Shown here: positions 35,255 to 46,651 of the stretch, one piece after another
How positions within the stretch are numbered: the first letter of the stretch is position 1
Layout: every line of letters starts with the position of its first letter
Assembly (NCBI GenBank): GCA_032622095.1
Contig: CP136067.1
Span: 63,622,893 to 63,686,892 of the forward strand
Reading direction: 5' to 3'
DNA from: Siphonodentalium dalli
Taxonomy: Eukaryota > Mollusca > Scaphopoda > Gadilida > Siphonodentaliidae
DNA length: 64,000 nucleotides
The notes under the pieces: generated by a model
Told to the model about the DNA's origin: nothing
Databases searched by the model: none
Seen by the model: only the letters and a program-made list of their open reading frames with translations
Program-made: the position numbers and the translations under genes

Positions 35255-36717
35255 TACTCTCTCCTGCCAAATAAACGTGACGTCACGTTTATTTATTTAA
35301 AGAAAAATACGACAGCATCACGATTATTAGGCGCCATCACGATTATTTAAAGTTCTTGCAAAGTCGCGGAATTTTCAGTCAAAAAGTTAGAAAAAACGTG
35401 CAGCTCACTAAAAAAAATAGAAGTGCACTTGACAAGTTGACAGGAATGTGGGAGAATCTCATTCCTAACAGGATTTAGGCCTCTAGATCATGATGTCCGT
35501 GTATAAACAGACGGATTATCGCAGTTAATTACAACTCATCAAAGCTTATAATCACACAGTGACAACTAATTATCGTTGGGACGGAACCGACTTCTACTAT
35601 CAAAACGGGACTTAATGCTAAAATCACATCACCAGGCTTATATTATAAAATAATCAGTGAAACTAATCTGAGTGACAACTGATGAACTAATTTAACTTGA
35701 CGTGGCCGACTTCTCCAAACAATACTGTTATCGTGACCCAATTATGCGCCATCATGAAGACACAGAAGCTGTGAGTCGTGTGCACACATGCGTGACTGGT
35801 TTTGGCTATAAATGGAAAGTTACGACACCGCAGTAGCTTCTGTGTGTACACAGGAACATGTATTTAAATCTATGCAATAAAGCAATACAATAACATGTCC
35901 GTGTATTCAAAGCACAGTTTAATTATGAATGCGATGACTTGGCAACAGTTCCACATTATTAACCACAACTTACGTTTTATGTCGGATTTAAGTTTTATGT
36001 CGGATTTTAAATAGCCGATGTGCGACATAAGAAAGATAACTCTAATTTACATCACTCATAATATGGATTGATCATTGTTCAACTATTTTTATAGTAAAGT
36101 TGAGCTTCTAATAATAACACTGGGTCAGTTAGTCTAGTTAGTAGTCTATTAGTATCAAAGTTCACCTATTGTCAAACAGTGTAAAAATATCAATTTATGA
36201 ATTATATTTAATATATTAAGCATAACTTATAATATCAGAACCTGCAAAATAAGCACTAAGGTATTGAAGTAAAGCAAATTAGTCAAAATAGCCAATTTAA
36301 GGCTATCTTTAGAGTTTATAAAAAATCAGCCCCAAAAAAGGTGAGGCAGCCTCGCAAATTATTTAGCGAGGCCTCCTTGGCAGCCTCGCTGTGATTTTGA
36401 GAAAGCCGTGCCTGCTTCCACCCAACCTGGCTACAATCACCACAGTACTTTACCTTACTCAGACTGGTACTGTTACCAAATTACTTACTGTCATTATTAA
36501 AGGAGCCAATGAGAACAACTTGCATGCATGGGAACTTGCCCAACAATACCAAATTAATTAAGGCCTACATTCTGCTTCATTTATAGTAGAAATATGGTAA
36601 AATGCCATCATTGTGCGCCATCACTATTATTTGGCACCATCACTATTATTAATAACACCCGAAAATGTGCACCATCACTATTATTTGGCCATCACTATTA
36701 TTAGGCAGGGGAGAGTA
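35255..36717. mobile_element. Terminal-inverted-repeat element with CCATCAC-ATTATT motifs, 1.46 kb
   Basis: The left end TACTCTCTCCTGCCAAATAA is mirrored by a right end reading TACTCTCCCCTGCCTAATAA inward. Inside both ends the motif GCCATCACNATTATTTGG is repeated (35315-35350; 36600-36705, four or more times). No transposase frame or clear target duplication was seen. Confidence 0.65.
35269..35294. promoter_or_regulatory. Perfect 26-bp palindrome containing TGACGTCA
   Basis: The palindrome is centred on TGACGTCA at 35278-35285, the full cAMP-response-element (CREB/ATF) consensus. It lies 14 bases inside the left end of the transposon at 35255. Whether it acts as a regulatory site or is only part of the element end is unknown. 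Confidence 0.5.
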
Positions 36718-36856
36718 TCGCAATTACACTTTTTAGTCCCATATGACGACCTAAACACACAATGATGCATAATATTATCCAAATTACTAAAGTGATTAGA
36801 ATTCTTGTACGCAGTGATGATTTAGGACTGTAAAGCTATACATAGCCAAGACTTAC

Positions 36857-36963
36857 CAGCACTTTTACTGTAGCCTGCAATATACTGTGTAGGAATACTA
36901 CAGTCTCCATTGTTGACTTTTTCCTCTCCAAAATGAACAGTTTTCTTAAATCCAGGGAACACC
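36857..36963 (-). CDS. Internal exon of the minus-strand host gene, with a KTVHF motif
   Basis: The acceptor CATTTATGTTCTAG and donor GCTG then GTAAGTCTT are both good. The 107-base exon has one leading base, 35 codons (VFPGFKKTVHFGEEKVNN ...) and one trailing base. KTVHF fits the RVxF docking consensus for protein phosphatase 1. The phase fits the upstream exon 61330-61214 and both downstream last exons. The full protein is not recognised. The motif and SP/TP sites upstream would suit a phosphorylation-regulated, perhaps cell-cycle, protein, but that is inference. Confidence 0.65.
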
Positions 36964-37546
36964 CTAGAACATAAATGTGACAAACACTGTCAATTTTCCC
37001 ATGCAATCTGAGGGTCAGGTCATGACGGTAAGCCCTGGTAGCATTTCAATATTCACTGGGGTATCTAGTCCATAAAATTACCTGTTGATTATAGCAAATA
37101 TTTGAAGGTCAACACTGTTCTTGTCAAATTTGTAATTCACTAGTAATACTGAGTGACAAACATTGATTGGCATGAGTCGATGGAGACTGCTTTGCTGGTG
37201 ATGTTTTGAAACCTGTTTAATGATTTTTAATCTTGCATTTAATGGTCCTTATTCATGGGGCTGAAGGACATTTGAATATGGGAGGCATAAATCTCTTACT
37301 GATTATTGTGGCAGAAAAATAAATATTGTTTATATTAAACACAATATTCTCAAATCTTCATATTAAACTAACACTTATTTGTCAAACCTGTCACCATATA
37401 CAAGCTGCAGTGAATGTATAAAAAACAAGGTTTGCGCATCAAAGATGGCTCTGGTAGAGGTTTTTGCCCACAACTTGAATCTGTTCGACTGAGAATCACT
37501 AAAACAAATTGACACACTAAAGAACCATATCTCAGAACTAAGCACC
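36964..37546. other. Intron, nothing recognised
   Basis: This lies between the exon at 36857 and the hAT element at 37555. No further splice-flanked frame was found. Confidence 0.4.
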
Positions 37547-38464
37547 ATGACACTCACTGTGTAGGAACTGTTACATCGGAAATCGTTCTATCGCCGGTAG
37601 TGTGATGGTTCTTGCCTGATTTGTTACGGTTCCTGATGATTGAAAATAATCATTTTTGTGACAAAATCACGCATAATTATAGATATCTTGAATATATTAA
37701 ACTTTCCTGAATGAACAGAGGCTGCAGAAGTGCCGCGTTATCGAAACCTGAACTCTAGACCACAATTAACTCGGTATTAGCGAGTTAACGCGTAAATATC
37801 AACATGTTACCACTGAAAATCAAGCCACGTGGACGCAATTTCTTTGTTTTTCGTGGCGTATAAAGTATGAAATGCATTCTGAAGACAAACACTGACTATA
37901 AAGTGTACCCGTGTTATTCTTTTGTAAAATAGCTGAGAAAGTATCCCGATAGGGGTTGATAATTGTGAGCTGTGACCTCGTAATCAACACGTGTGCGTGT
38001 TACGGTTCTATTTCAAACCGATCATGGCTGTGACGGTTCTGTCCATGATATTTATTCGAACGATTTCTGCACTTGGGTCTGAAAATCGTCTTGTGTATCT
38101 GACATTTTAGAACAGGTATATTAAGAAATAACACAATAAATACCTAATACGGGAGATTAAGTGACATTAATAGGCAGAAATAAAATATTGAAAGTCCCGA
38201 TGAGTATAGTATCATAATCATGCCCGCCTATATAAATGACCAATGGTAATATAAATCTACCCTCAGGTGAATATGATATGTTATATTCATTTACTTAATC
38301 TGGGCATTATTGAAAGATCCAGGTGTGGCAATATTTCAATGCCAGCGCCATCATATTTCCTCCTCTGAAGTCCGCCTGAGGACACATTTACACATGCTTG
38401 TCGCCCAGACATGAATATAACTTATGAAATCACGTTCAACTGAATCACTGATAGGTTATGACGT

Positions 38465-39322
38465 GATTGGGGTGGTGGTGGGGGGGGGGGGGGGGGGGCT
38501 TGGGTAGGGGGTGCTTAATTGGTGTCTATCCCCAACTTAGGTCAAAATGTTCAACAGTTAAAAATTTCTTATCTTACAATAGGTTGGTTTGAAATTTAAC
38601 ACCAACAATATGTTGAAATTGTTCTCTTAATTTGATCTGACAACAATTTAATAGTGGGGATTTTGTCGTTTTTAGACTAACATTTGCATACTTTCCTACA
38701 CTTTAAACATACAGTAAACAACCATATTTGACATATACAAATGGACACCTCTTCTTTTGAGTTGATCCAAAACTCATGATGGGTGGACATGAAGTAGGGA
38801 GCAGGTGTGATCTAGTTTTCTATATCACATTTACCCCCCCCCCCCCCCCCCCCCCCCCCAATTGGCAAGAAACTGGTTTAATGGACAAATAATCTTATTC
38901 CATTTAATTAGTATGCTTTGTATTAAATAATGTATGCTCTTTTGCAAAATAAATCATCTCTCTCTCTCTCTATCTCTCCAATCTTGTGGGGGGTGGGGGC
39001 GCCAGGTTGGAAACTTCCAACACTTGGGAATCTTGAAGCCAGTCTATATGTTTTTTGCAATTTTCAGGTTCATATATCCACATTTTTTCACTGGGCCCAT
39101 GTATCCTGAGTTTCTCCACCGGTTTGCATGGTGGCCAATCAAAGGCTACTGATCAATTCACTTCAGAATGGTATACAATCTAGAGCTATAATGTGTCATG
39201 CAGTTGGGGAAAACCAAAGCCCAGGCCTTGTACATGAGTTTGGTCTGTTTCAAGGGGATGGTGTGGTTGGAAATTCCAAGGTGGACGCCCCAACATTGGA
39301 TACCCTCCAGCCCACGTCCCTG
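38465..39322. mobile_element. Degenerate relative of the hAT element at 4560-5774
   Basis: Shared phrases include ACACCAACAATATGTTGAAA, AACATTTGCATACTTTCC, GGTTGGAAACTTCCAACACT, and a right end reading CAGGGACGTGGGCTGGAGGG inward. The left end is obscured by a G run at 38480-38498 and no target duplication survives. A 26-base C run lies at 38834-38859. Confidence 0.6.
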
Positions 39323-39447
39323 CTCACTTGACACGTTAGTAGCTAGGAATAATAATGTGCCTTGTAATAGCCAGGTTCAGACAGCCATAACACTAATTTT
39401 TAATGATTTATTTGTATGAATGTTTAGCTAATAATTCAAACAATCTG

Positions 39448-39750
39448 TTACTGCATGTTGAATTTAATAGCTGAGCATTCCTACAAATTAATCAATAGGA
39501 TTCAAGTCGCTGCTCTTTATAGCACATTTAGTCATCAAAGAATTAACATCCATATAATAATATTTGTAACTGCATGATTCTTTTCTCTTTTTTATATGTT
39601 ACTGCTTGTTGAACTTAATAGCTAAGAATTCCTACAAATTAATCAATAGGATTCAAGTCAATTCTCGTTACAGCGCATTTAGTAACCAAAGGTTTAACAT
39701 CCATATAATAATATTTGTAACTGTAGGATTCTTTGCTTTTTTATATCTTC
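39448..39750. repeat. Tandem duplication, unit 150 bp
   Basis: GTTACTGCATGTTGAATTTA at 39448 and GTTACTGCTTGTTGAACTTA at 39598 begin two units that share CCTACAAATTAATCAATAGG and TTAACATCCATATAATAATA. Divergence is about 10-15%. Confidence 0.85.
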
Positions 39751-40000
39751 TATTAAAAAATCAGAGATCACTAGTCAATCTAAAATATGATTGAATGGAA
39801 GATTACCGTGCTTGTATATGCTTTAATAGCTGCATATTCTAGAATTCTAGAATTTAACCTAGATAATCAGCATCCAGCACACGGATGCCCGACAAACTTC
39901 ATAAACTGCGTAATCAGAGCATTGTATTGGTGTCAACTAACTTTTAACGTCTTATTTTTGGCTTTTTGTTGAGTAAAATACGTCTACGAAAATAGACAAC

Positions 40001-40546
40001 ACTAGCTGATGTGCCCGACCCTCTTCGTCCGGGCTATTTAGGGATTTTATTGTGATCATCTCCGCCTGGGCAAACTATTGTTCGATCGGCCCGGAAACAT
40101 GCCTATATGAGCGAATATGGTCAAGGACAAGGTCGCACGTGAAATTGGACCCACCCATATTGTTCCTGAGATCAAAGTAGGCCTACAAATTTGAGTCGGA
40201 TTGGTCAAGGTCCAGAAACATGCCTATATGAGCGTATATGAGCGAGGTCAAGGACACGGTCGCAAGTGAAATTGGACCTGCCCATATTGTTCTCCGGATC
40301 AAAGTAGAACCAGCTACCAAATTTGAGTGGGATCGGTCGAGGTCCAGAAACATGCCTATATGAGCGTATTTGAGCGAGGTCAAGGTCAATGACACGGACG
40401 CACGTGAAATTGGACCTGCCCATATTGTTCTCCGGATCAAAGTAGGCCCACACACCAAATTTGAGTCGGATCGGTCGAGCAGTTTTACGAGTCTATAACA
40501 CAAATACATACATACAGACAGAAGTTCCAAAATATATAATAGATAA
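40001..40546 (+). repeat. Interspersed repeat with an internal triplication
   Basis: It begins ACTAGCTGATGTGCCCGACC and ends CGGTCGAGCAGTTTTACGAG, then a (CATA)n-like run and AAAATATATAATAGATA. This is the same layout as the copies at 28230-29385. Inside, a unit of about 125 bp with GAAACATGCCTATATGAGCG, GTGAAATTGGACC and CATATTGTTC repeats three times. Minus-strand open frames here follow the repeat. Confidence 0.7.
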
Positions 40547-41259
40547 AATACAAGACAGATAACTCTATATATCCCGTCTACGCTCACGCTTTACGAAGTC
40601 CAGCGCAATGAAATTTCACTATTGTTAACTGACTGTTGACTCATGGAAATGTCGGGCCTGCAAAACGCGTTATTTTTCAAACTAGCTGGCGACTGTGAAT
40701 TTTGATAGGCGTAACACAGCTTATTGGATAAGCATAGAAAGGCAGTGTAATTCGTCGAAATTAATGACAAGTGGTGCAAATTTCAACTTAATGCATAGTT
40801 TGTTGTGTTTATCTTTGTATACTTTCACAAAATTGGCAGTTTGAACCATGTACCATGGCAAATATTAGCAATAGTTTTACCCGTATAGAACGATTAATGG
40901 GGATAGAACCGACTCGATCAGGAGAGAACCAAAACAATAATCAAAATTTGCGGTTCTTGTCGTTGTTATGACTCGCACAATGAAATTTTCGTTATTAACA
41001 CGCTCATTGGTGCCACAGATTGTTATGGGATCGAAAATAACTAATCGAATTATCACCTAGATGCCTCAAAATTGCGTTTTAACTGTCAAAAAGTCGTGAA
41101 AATGTATAATTTCGATCAGCAAGAACCGTCACAAATCAGGCAAGAACCATCACAAACCGGCGATAGAACGATTTCCGATGTAACAGTTCCTACACAGTGA
41201 TGACACTGTACATAGCTCAAATTCGAAGAAGTTAAATTTTTGTGATGAGCAATAAATGG

Positions 41260-41637
41260 AATGATGAATTGAATTTATAAATTCAAGATGGCAGCTGGTG
41301 GCCATGTTTTTTTGCCGAATGACCGAATGACCCCAAATTTATGACCTGTAGCCCGTGCCAAAGGATTTAGTCATGCAAATGTTTTATGGCCGATGACCCC
41401 AAAATGATTGGTTCCCATCTACATGTCAATGTCAACACCCATGACAAATTTCATAATGATCTGAGCAAAAGTACGACCTGTAGCCAAAAGGATTTAGTCA
41501 TGCAAAGAGTAAAATCCAAGATGGCTGCAGGCGGCCATGTTTTATGGCAGAACGACCCCAAAATGACTCATTCCCATCTACATGTCAATATTAACATCCC
41601 TGACAAATTTCATGATGATCAGACGAACATTCCGGTC
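41260..41637 (+). repeat. Interspersed repeat array, left part
   Basis: Units contain AAGATGGCTGCAGGCGGCCA, CCGAATGACCCCAAAATGA, ATCTACATGTCAAT and ACCTGTAGCCCGTGCCAAAG. The array stops at TCCGGTCTGT and resumes at 47090 (TGTAGCCCGTGC), because palindromic element 2 is inserted there. Confidence 0.75.
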
Positions 41638-41734
41638 TGTTAGTCAGGTTCGAAAATCTAAAAAAGCCTCTAGTAATGAAGGTGCGGGCATTTTTCTTTC
41701 AGAAGCTTTTAAGAATTGTTTCTAAAGGTATTTT

Positions 41735-42545
41735 TTATGCTGATTTCAAAAACCAATGTTGGCAAGTTGACAAATTATTATTTCTGGTCAAAAATGGCAA
41801 TTCAAAATGGCCACCATCAAAACAAAGTCTAACTTGACGTTTGTTGTTATGTGTTGCTCTAAGACGTTCGAATATTGAGCATTTCCATACTTTCGAATGA
41901 ATTGGAACAAGAAGAAGTATACACAGAACATATGTGGAATTTAAAGTGAAAATGTATGACATTTAACCACATTTATGCCCAAAAAATGACAAAAAACAAT
42001 TTTTTTATCAATTATTACAGTCTCAAATGGCAGAAAGTGAAATATGCTGGAAACGTATCCTTTAAATGGCATAGACAATAATGTCTTAATGTAATTTGTA
42101 ATCTGATTCCAAAAAACAATGTTGGCAACTCGACAAATAATTATTTCTGACCTAAAATGACAATTCAAAATGGCCGCCATCAGAACAAAGTCTAGATTTT
42201 CGTTTACTGTTATGTTGTTCTAAGATGTTTGAATATTATGCATTTCTGTACTTTCGAACGAATTTTGACAAGAGACACTATACACAGAACATATTTGGTA
42301 ATTCAAAGTGAATATGTTTGACATTTACCCCATTTATGCCCAAAAAATGACAAAAAAAACGCAATTTTTTAAAATTATAGCGGTCTTAAATGGCAGAAAG
42401 TGAAGTATGCCGTAAATATATCCTTCAAATGGTTTAGACGGATGTGTCTAAATATAATTTGTAATCTGATTCCAAAAAACAATGTTGGCAACTCGACAAA
42501 TAATTATTTCTGACCTAAAATGAAAATTCAAAATGGCCGATATAA
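41735..42545. repeat. Tandem units of the left arm of palindrome 2
   Basis: Three units of about 250 bp carry ACAATGTTGGCAACTCGACA, GGCAGAAAGTGAA and GACATTTANCCCCATTTATG. The mirror images in the right arm lie at 45300-45560, 45560-45775 continuing 46663-46910, and 46920-46990. They are non-coding and perhaps serve as subterminal binding repeats; that role is inference. Confidence 0.75.
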
Positions 42546-42592
42546 TAATATGTTAAAAATTCTAAATTTGCCATCATAGCCAAAAAAAAGCC

Positions 42593-43829
42593 TTATTTAT
42601 TACTGCAGTCAGTTCCACAATTGCAGAGTGGTGTGCAGGGTAACTCTGATTCTCTGCATGTACACCTTGCTGTTAGACACCCCTTCTTGCACCCACATTT
42701 GATTATTTCGAGACATGATTTTGGAATGGGTTCTAGTGACATTATGTTTGGATCCTAATGGACCATTTTATTCTTTCCATCCCATTGTCGAAGGATCCGG
42801 TAATGTTTGCACAGGAATGGTTACTTGTTTCCAAACTTAAACCTGGTAGTTTGTTCTCAAAAGGTGGTAATGAAATGAGTCACTGGTTGGTGGAAGCTTT
42901 TCAGGATTTCAGTCCGAGGGTACATCCTGAATCTTCAATTGTTGAGTTTTGCATCGGAAACCCCATACAACTTGCACACAAAATGTTCAGCACTATCAAT
43001 TGTTACAGTGGATATTGAAATATTACCTATACCCTTTAAGAGTTCACAACATTCAAGGTAAATCTTCCATGCTGCTCGCTTAGACACCCCATATATAAAC
43101 GAAGTTGAATCACACCCCTTTAAAGCATGCAACGCAAGAATATATATAGTTCAGAGCGTCGCTCGGTATTTGGGTGGCAACATCCCTGATGGGTATAATT
43201 TTAGGGCTTTTGGTAGTTCCAGCCATAATGAACACATCAAAATCTGCAGGAAATTTGTCTAGGTAACCAAGCAATAACACTAGAACATCGACGTCCCTAC
43301 TTACCACAATAACTTGTTTCAGATTGCACCCCATGCTGGCATCAAGTGAACGAAGGATAAGTCTAGTGTCAGCCTCTTGATTAGACTCTAACCCTTTCAA
43401 GTCTGTTCCATCTACCGAACAATCTACTCTACAATCTTCTGGGAATCCCCATGCATCAACGGTAACACCTTCTGTTTTCGCTTTGGTAATAAGTTCTCGA
43501 GACAAGAAACCATTCAAATCGGACTTGTTGTCAGACAACAAAATGAAACTTTTCCAATTTTGTGGGATGGGAACATCACGATTTGTTAGTGTCCTTCGGA
43601 TCAATGGTGCATTGCGACTTCTTCTCGATCTGGTGGCAGTCTTTATAGATTTATCCGAGTATCTGTCGAACACTACATCAATCCTGACATAGCCGTCGCC
43701 CTTATTCAACACTCACACTGAGAATACATCAGCCAAATCTCCAAATGTATTTACCTTTTCCGGTTTACCTATGTCCACAACAAGAGCCTGGCCGTCAATG
43801 ACAATACATGCACTGGGAGATGGTGTCAT
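42593..43829 (-). pseudogene. XPG/FEN-like nuclease with C-terminal Cys-rich domain, decayed copy A
   Basis: Reading right to left: a probable start at 43829-43827 (MTPSPSACIVIDGQAL); RIDVVFDRYSDKSIKTATR; ESNQEADTRLILRSLDAS; VIVVSRDVDVLVLLLGYLDK; the helix-hairpin-like HALKGCDSTSFIYG; and a cysteine cluster ending CTPLCNCGTDCSNK with a stop at 42595-42593. The EADTR and SRDVDVL acidic motifs and GCDxTS are arranged as in XPG/FEN-fold nucleases. The last domain resembles tesmin-type CXC clusters. A stop after VFSV, a frameshift between ALNYI and HALKGC and another after AKLNN break it. Similar uncharacterised proteins are common in invertebrate genomes (from memory). Confidence 0.8.
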
Positions 43830-44024
43830 TGTTTGCAAGTTGACTGCCCTGTCGGTCTGAAGGACAACTACAAGACGATGTAATACACTGCGATCTGGTT
43901 TACAATATTAATTCATGCCAGTTCCAATAGCATTATAAATGCAAGACAAATAAAACACCATCGAACTGGAAACAAAGCAATGCTTAGTGACGCTCTGATT
44001 GAGAACGTATCCTGCCTAACAACA

Positions 44025-45186
44025 ATGGCACCATCTCCCCGTGCAGGTATTGTCATTGACGGTTTGGCTCTTGTTGGGGCCGTAGGTACACCGGAAAAGG
44101 TAAATACATTTGCAGATTTGGAGATTTGCTCCCATCCCACAACATTGGAAAAGTTTCATTTTGTTTTCTGACAACAAGTCCGATTTGAATGGTTTCTTGT
44201 CTCGAGAACTTGTTACCAAAGCGAAAACAGAAGTTGCTACCGTTGTTATTGCAGGGGGTTCCCAGAAGATTGTAGAGTAGATTGTTCGGTAAATGGAACA
44301 GACTTGAAAGGGTTAGAGTCTAATCAAGAGGCTGACACTAGACTTATCCTTCGTTCACTTGATGCCAGCATGGGGTGCAATCTGAAACAAGTTATTGTGG
44401 TAAGTAGGGACGTCGATGTTCTAGTGTTATTGCTTGGTTACCTAGACAAATTTCATGCAGATTGTGATGTGTTCATGATGGCTGGAACTTCCAAAAGCCC
44501 TAAAATTATACCCATCAGTGATTTTGCCACCCAAATACCGAGCGAAGCTCTGAAATATATTCCTGCGTGATTCAACTTCGTTCATATATGGGGTGTCTAA
44601 ACGACCCGCATGCAGCCTTCATAATTGGCTACGGCAATCAGCATTGCCGAAGCTATTTGCTGAAGCAAACTGGGCCATGGCATACTGTTGCCGTAGCGGA
44701 TTGCCGAAGCCAAACAATCTGAATTAAGAGGGCTGCGCATGGAATATTTACCAGGAATGTTGTGAACTCTTAAAGGGTATAGGACATATTGCAATATCCA
44801 CTGACACAATTGAAAGCGCTGAACATTTTGTATGCATGTTGTGTGGAGTTTCCGATGCAAAACTCAACAATGCAGGATTTCCCTCGGACTGAATCTCTTG
44901 AAAAGCTTCCACCGACCAATGACTCATTTCATTACCACCTTTTGAGAACAATCTACCAGGTTTTTGTTTGGAAACAAGCAACCATTCCTGTGCAAACATT
45001 ACCGGATCCTTCGACAATGGTATGGAAAGAAGAAAATGGTCGGTTTAACCCATTCCAAAATCATGTCTCGAAATAATCAAATGTGGGTGCAAGATGGGGT
45101 GTGTGACAGCAAGGTGTACATGCAGAAAATCAAAGTTACCCTGCACACCACTCTGCAATTGTGGAACTGACTGCAATAATAAATAA
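44025..45186 (+). pseudogene. XPG/FEN-like nuclease with C-terminal Cys-rich domain, decayed copy B
   Basis: This is the mirror copy of the gene at 42593-43829 on the other strand. A probable start at 44025 (MAPSPRAGIVIDGLAL) matches copy A. About 200 bp after the N-terminal segment is deleted. Then come ESNQEADTRLILRSLDAS and VIVVSRDVDVLVLLLGYLDK (44310-44450) in a clean frame, a stop after YIPA where copy A continues toward HALKGC, a 123-bp MITE insertion at 44613-44735, PRTESLEKLPPTNDSFHYHL, and an intact ten-cysteine tail with TAA at 45184-45186. Several stops and frameshifts make it a pseudogene. The core between EADTR and AGTSKS is the best-preserved part of both copies. Confidence 0.8.
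44613..44735. mobile_element. 123-bp MITE, copy B
   Basis: The element is inverted relative to 32157-32279 and of identical length. Its ends are CAGCCTTCATAATTGG and, read inward from the right, CAGCCCTCTTAATTCAGA. It is flanked by a 6-bp direct repeat CGCATG (44607-44612, 44736-44741). It interrupts nuclease pseudogene B; copy A shows the uninterrupted reading TAAGCGAGCAGCATGGAAG. Confidence 0.9.
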
Positions 45187-45775
45187 GGCTTTTTTGTGAC
45201 ATTTTTTTTGGCTATATGATGGCAAATTGTGTCGCATTGGGTGTTGATGAACAAGTTTTGTAAAATTACTGATGATTTTCGAATTTTTAACTGATTACTA
45301 TATTGGCCATTTTGAATTGTCATTTTTGGTCAGAAATAATTATTTGTCGAGTTGCCAACATTGTTTTTTTTTTTTAATCAGATTACAAGTTACATTTAGA
45401 CACAACTGTCTAAACCATTTGAAGGATATATTTCCGGCATACTTCACTTTCTGCCATTTAAGACCGCAATAATTTATAAAATTTGCGTTTTTTGTCATAT
45501 TTTGGGCATAAATGGGGTTAAATGTCAAACATGTTCACTTTAACTTACCACATATGTTCTGTGAATAGTGTCTCTTGTCACAATTCGTTGGAGAGTACGG
45601 AAATACATAATATTCAAACGTCTTAGAACAACATAATTATAACAGTAAACGAAAATCCACACTTTGTTCTGATGGCGGCCATTTTGAATTGTCATTTTAG
45701 GTCAGAAATAATTATTTGTCGAGTTGCCAACATTGATTTTTGGAATCAGATTGCAAATTAAATTTAGACACAACT

Positions 45776-46651
45776 AGACCACTAGACCCCGAAGCCACGA
45801 CAAATGGTTTTCGCGGCTGGCTCAAACAATTTCATGGCTGGTTAGCTAGCTAAGCCGGCTCAGTCGCGATGTTCGTGGCTGACGAAATATGGCGGCTCAG
45901 CCGGCTGAGACATTATCAATCAGCGTATTTTCATAATCCCCGGTTATAGACCCAGTTTGTTTTAGTGTTTGTGGTGAACCCGTAGAATCCCAGACCACAT
46001 GTGCTCTTTTTGGTGTTGAGCTTTTCCAATATGGCAAAAATACATGAAGGACTGGCATGGTTGTACTATGTAGTTTCCCATCTAATCGGTATAAGTAACG
46101 TTGGAAGTCTTGTCGACTTCAGACTGCTATAGCATCACTGGCATCTGACGATACACATGTATGCATGCATCATTGAATGATGAATCCGATAGTAGGTCCT
46201 AATGATATAATATTTCAAACTATTTTCTATTCCCTTCTACAGGTTATATGCATATATTGACAAATTCCAGGTATGTCTGAGACTGAGTCGTGTCGAAATA
46301 AACAATTTATACTTTAACCCTTTCAATACTGAACGGATTCTCCCATTCAGTTATGTGAAAGCATTCATTGGAATAGTCTATTCCACATTGAGAGGCCCGG
46401 GTGTTCTAATAAAATATAACAACCATGCCGAGTCCTTGCGAATATATATACAAATATGGGCAATGTGGTTTAGTTCTTTGCGATTCACAGTGAAGTTGTG
46501 CTTGACATATATGCCCATGCCTGCGGCTCAGCCATTTGACAATTCCGGCGGCGGATATTTTTTATGTGGCTGGCGTAGAGATAATACGGCTGGTGGCGGC
46601 TTGTGGCCAATATGGCTGGCGGCGGTGGCGTGCGATGGCGGCTTCGGGCTC
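45776..46651. mobile_element. 876-bp insertion in the right arm of palindrome 2
   Basis: It is flanked by an 11-bp direct repeat TAGACACAACT (45765-45775 and 46652-46662). The mirror arm and the other units have a single continuous copy. Near its ends, GACCCCGAAGCC and GGCTTCGGGCTC form an inverted pair. The body is rich in GCGGCTGGC, AGCCGGCTCAG and GGCGGCGG words at both ends. The true target duplication may be 8 bp (ACACAACT), which would fit hAT, but the exact element border is unclear. Confidence 0.7.

Larger units (their letters stand above)
37555..41199. mobile_element. hAT element with long terminal repeats, 3,645 bp
   Basis: The ends CACTGTGTAGGAACTGTTAC and onward are inverted for more than 40 bp (37555-37600 and 41155-41199). 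An exact 8-bp target duplication ATGACACT lies at 37547-37554 and 41200-41207. Subterminal ACGGTTCT and AGAACCGT words recur (38000-38040; 40890-41130). No transposase is visible. Other repeats are nested inside (38465-39322, 40001-40546). It sits in the large intron upstream of exon 36857-36963. Confidence 0.92.

Noticed and set aside
40183-40587. 134-codon minus-strand frame with internal peptide repeats
   Set aside because: The peptide repeats arise from the triplicated unit of an interspersed element; both frames on the strand stay open for the same reason.
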